A stretch of DNA of 9,348 nucleotides from an uncultured Lachnospiraceae bacterium. GTDB taxonomy: Bacteria > Bacillota > Clostridia > Lachnospirales > Lachnospiraceae. Made by a program: the position numbers and the translations under genes. How positions within the stretch are numbered: the first letter of the stretch is position 1; every line of letters starts with the position of its first letter. Location: assembly GCA_946537585.1 (NCBI GenBank), contig CAMNFX010000040.1:1-9348 (forward strand). The letters run 5' to 3'. The notes beneath the pieces are model-generated. The model was not told the DNA's origin. It was given only the letters and a program-made list of their open reading frames with translations, and did no database searches. Of the stretch, positions 7,861 through 9,348 are shown in pieces.

Positions 7861-7869
7861 GGTATTCAT

Positions 7870-7874
7870 TCCTC
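7870..7874 (-). promoter_or_regulatory. Ribosome binding site deciding the Lrp/AsnC start
   Basis: The minus strand reads GAGGA here. It touches the ATG at 7869 with no spacer, which is unsuitable, but lies 9 bases before the ATG at 7860. It therefore argues for the shorter protein. The surrounding gap between the stop at 7923 and this start is about 50 bases, and no convincing promoter was seen in it. Confidence 0.55.
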
Positions 7875-7922
7875 AATCTTTCTGAAATAAAAGTCTGTTT
7901 GCGTTTCCTTAAGGATGTCTGC

Positions 7923-8510
7923 TCACTTTCTGCAATTTAAGCTCTGATCCTCCCGAAATCCGCTCAGTCTGTAAAGCTCGTCCCCTTCGGGACGGCGCAG
8001 GGAGGAGGGCACATCCGTGTCCGTCCTCCGGATCGCAGCGCCCCCTGCCGTGTAACCGATCACAGCAAAGGGCACGCCGGCACCGGCAGCATCGCTCAGG
8101 ATCTCACCCGGCTCTTCCGCCAGCCATACCCTGCAGGAGGGGGCGTATAATCTGTACGGATTCAGTTCGAACATTTCACAGACCTCGATCGTCTGCTGCA
8201 GAACGGGGATCTTTGAAAGGTCATAGGTTCCTCCGAGCCTTCTCCCTTTCAGAAGCTGCCAGAGCGCTGCCAGCACGCCTCCGTCCATGGAGGCCGCCGC
8301 GGCAAGTCCTTTGTCTCTTTCTCTTTGAAAGCGCCGTTCGAGAGGACTGTCCCCCTCGGAGCCGCCTCCGGAAGCTTCCCGGGACCCGCTTTCCAATACG
8401 CCAAAAAAGCATTCTGAATATTTCATCAGAAGCTTCCGGCGGTATTCCATATGATGATATATTTTACGGCTGCCGTCCAGTCCGGCATAGCCGGTCACAA
8501 CGATATCCAT
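7923..8510 (-). CDS. AIR-synthase/HypE-like protein, C-terminal half only
   Basis: This 195-residue protein resembles the C-terminal half of PurM/HypE-like (AIR synthase-related) proteins. It opens with MDIVVTGYAGLDGSRKI, which in full-length relatives of about 330 residues follows the N-terminal ATP-binding domain. It continues with GGVLAALWQLL (77-87), LSKIPVLQQTIEVCEMFELN (98-117) followed by PYRLYAPSCRVWL, and closes with a DELYRL-type end. The conserved region around the usual DxTEGG motif reads AAASMDGG, and a Gly/Ser-rich stretch (about 41-55) stands where relatives have ordered helix. No N-terminal domain is encoded upstream, because the small membrane gene and nth occupy that space. 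It may be a decayed, non-catalytic or independently evolved half-protein. There is no Shine-Dalgarno site before the ATG; the preceding gene ends TGATGA immediately before it, so translation is probably by reinitiation. Function unknown. Confidence 0.7.
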   Translation of the reverse strand: MDIVVTGYAGLDGSRKIYHHMEYRRKLLMKYSECFFGVLESGSREASGGGSEGDSPLERRFQRERDKGLAAAASMDGGVLAALWQLLKGRRLGGTYDLSKIPVLQQTIEVCEMFELNPYRLYAPSCRVWLAEEPGEILSDAAGAGVPFAVIGYTAGGAAIRRTDTDVPSSLRRPEGDELYRLSGFREDQSLNCRK

Positions 8511-8513
8511 TCA

Positions 8514-8609
8514 TCAACGCAGGGCGGACAGTGCCATCGGCAGAACCATCGCCACCACAAGGATCAGGGCGATCACAGCTGCCATGACCTTTCTGGTATT
8601 CGGACTCAT
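8514..8609 (-). CDS. 31-residue single-pass membrane protein, Prli42-like
   Basis: A short gene encodes 31 residues: a polar, basic start (MSPNTRK), a hydrophobic helix at about 8-29 (VMAAVIALILVVAMVLPMAL is its core) and a terminal Arg. The basic N-terminus suggests it faces the cytoplasm. A strong GGGAAGGAG site ends 8 bases before the ATG and lies inside the 3' end of nth, whose stop is 5 bases upstream, which makes translation convincing. Length and pattern resemble the Firmicute miniprotein Prli42, which anchors the stressosome in Listeria, and related DUF4044-type small proteins. That relationship is a by-eye inference, and stressosome function need not apply here. Its double stop TGATGA abuts the ATG of the next gene, suggesting coupling. 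Confidence 0.75.
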   Translation of the reverse strand: MSPNTRKVMAAVIALILVVAMVLPMALSALR

Positions 8610-8614
8610 TCACT

Positions 8615-9304
8615 TCACTCCTTCCCGGTTTTCAAGTTTTTCTTCTTTTTCTGATCGGTCTTATCTGCCGAGGGGCAGTAATCCCGGAGAAAGCATTCTT
8701 TGCACTTCGGGCGGTTGGCGATGCAGATCGTCCGCCCCAGTGTAATAATATCGATATTCCAGAGGATCCAGTGGTCCTTTGGAAGGATCTCCATCAGTTC
8801 AAATTCAGCCTTGGTCGGATCATCCGTATCCGTAAGCCCCAGAAGCCTGCTGATCCTTTTTACATGCGTATCCACGACGATGCTCGGCTCATTATAGATA
8901 TTTCCGCGGATCACATTGGCCGTCTTTCGGCCGACACCTGCAAGCTTTGTCAGGCTTTCAAGGTCGGAAGGCACGACACCGTCGTGCTCCTCGATCAGCT
9001 GTTTGGCGCAGGCAATGATGTTTTTCGCCTTGTTGTGATAGAACCCCGTCGAATGGATGTCCTGTTCGAGCTCCTTTAAGTCCGCCGCGGCAAAGTCCGC
9101 CGGCGTCGGATACTTCTGAAAGAGCCCCGGAGTAACCATGTTGACCCTGGCATCCGTGCACTGGGCACTCAGGATCGTAGCCACCAGCAGCTCCCAGGCA
9201 TCCTCGTGCGTCAGAGCACAGCGAAGATCCGTACCGTATTCACGGTCCAGGGCTTCGAGGATCTGTCCGAGGCGTTCATCTCGTTTTTTGCGGGATTCTC
9301 TCAT
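8615..9304 (-). CDS. nth: Endonuclease III, DNA glycosylase/AP lyase
   Basis: This 229-residue protein is endonuclease III, which removes oxidised pyrimidines and cuts at abasic sites in base excision repair. The family landmarks are complete: LLVATILSAQCTDARVN at 39-55, the helix-hairpin-helix LAGVGRKTANVI at 121-132 with catalytic Lys127, the catalytic Asp145 in VVDTHVKR (18 residues later, the same spacing as Lys120-Asp138 in E. coli), and a [4Fe-4S] cluster set Cys194-X6-Cys201-X2-Cys204-X5-Cys210. A short Lys-rich tail follows the cluster. The ATG at 9304 overlaps the stop of the upstream partial gene, and GAAGG lies about 7 bases before it. The end of nth carries the ribosome binding site of the next small gene. 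All residues needed for activity are present. Confidence 0.97.
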   Translation of the reverse strand: MRESRKKRDERLGQILEALDREYGTDLRCALTHEDAWELLVATILSAQCTDARVNMVTPGLFQKYPTPADFAAADLKELEQDIHSTGFYHNKAKNIIACAKQLIEEHDGVVPSDLESLTKLAGVGRKTANVIRGNIYNEPSIVVDTHVKRISRLLGLTDTDDPTKAEFELMEILPKDHWILWNIDIITLGRTICIANRPKCKECFLRDYCPSADKTDQKKKKNLKTGKE

Positions 9305-9348
9305 ATTGATACCTTCATAATGCCCTTGAAATATCCGGACAAGGCTAC
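9301..9348 (-). CDS. C-terminal end of an unidentified upstream gene (partial)
   Basis: Reading from the right edge of the window, one frame stays open for 15 codons (VALSGYFKGIMKVSI) and stops with TGA that overlaps the nth ATG as ATGA. The same 4-base overlap is used at two other junctions in this window, which supports a real gene end. Fifteen residues are too few to identify a family, and the open frame could be chance. Confidence 0.45.
   Translation of the reverse strand, partial: VALSGYFKGIMKVSI

Noticed and set aside
7870..7930. Possible promoter before the Lrp/AsnC gene (TTGCAG, 17 bases, TTAAGG on the minus strand)
   Set aside because: The -35-like box is fair but the -10-like box matches poorly, so it does not stand above chance.
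8363..8440. Repeated CCGGAAGCT/AGCTTCCGG words, also seen near 3387 and 4357
   Set aside because: They occur inside coding regions and fit preferred codons for Glu-Leu-Pro or Glu-Ala-Ser runs. Spacing is irregular and there is no repeat unit.
8618..8660. T-rich stretch that could look like a terminator or slippage site
   Set aside because: On the minus strand it encodes the Lys-rich tail of endonuclease III. No hairpin precedes it and the frame is intact.
1..9348. CRISPR arrays, insertion sequences, tRNA genes or phage genes
   Set aside because: No regular spaced repeats, transposase motifs, cloverleaf-like segments or phage proteins were seen on either strand.

Overview
The window looks like a stretch of chromosome from a GC-rich member of the Clostridia, most likely a Lachnospiraceae-type Firmicute. 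This is inferred from the style of the proteins (YlmH, the Lrp-aminotransferase pair, a HypE/PurM-like fragment and a tiny Prli42-like membrane protein) and from the GGAGG-type ribosome binding sites. The genus cannot be fixed by eye. Every supported gene lies on the minus strand, so transcription runs from the right end to the left. Genes are packed tightly: there are three 4-base ATGA stop/start overlaps, and the largest gap is about 50-60 bases.

Right part (9348 to about 7923): the last 15 codons of an unidentified gene overlap the start of nth (endonuclease III, with intact catalytic and iron-sulfur residues). A 31-residue membrane protein follows, with its ribosome binding site inside the nth 3' end. 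Next is a 195-residue protein that resembles only the C-terminal half of AIR-synthase/HypE-like proteins and appears translationally coupled to the small gene.

Middle (about 7869 to 6218): a Lrp/AsnC-family regulator overlaps a class I/II PLP aminotransferase, a regulator-enzyme pair of amino-acid metabolism.

Left part (6215 to 868): these two genes suggest cell-surface glycan synthesis and export. The first is a Wzt-type ABC ATPase with a C-terminal extension resembling the glycan-recognising domain of O-antigen exporters. The second encodes 1338 residues and appears to join a methyltransferase-like domain, a kinase-like domain, a coiled coil, a GT2 glycosyltransferase and a GT4-type glycosyltransferase. 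This order resembles the chain terminator WbdD (methyltransferase, kinase, coiled coil) fused to a two-domain polymerase such as WbdA or WsaE. The inferred model is that one polypeptide extends and caps a surface glycan and the neighbouring ATPase reads the cap during export. No membrane permease (Wzm) is present in the window.

The series ends with ylmH, an S4-domain ribosome-associated protein that starts at TTG behind a strong ribosome binding site. A short perfect hairpin with a U-run at 18-43 is the probable terminator. No RNA genes, insertion sequences, CRISPR arrays or phage genes were seen. No stretch over 300 bases lacks a gene.
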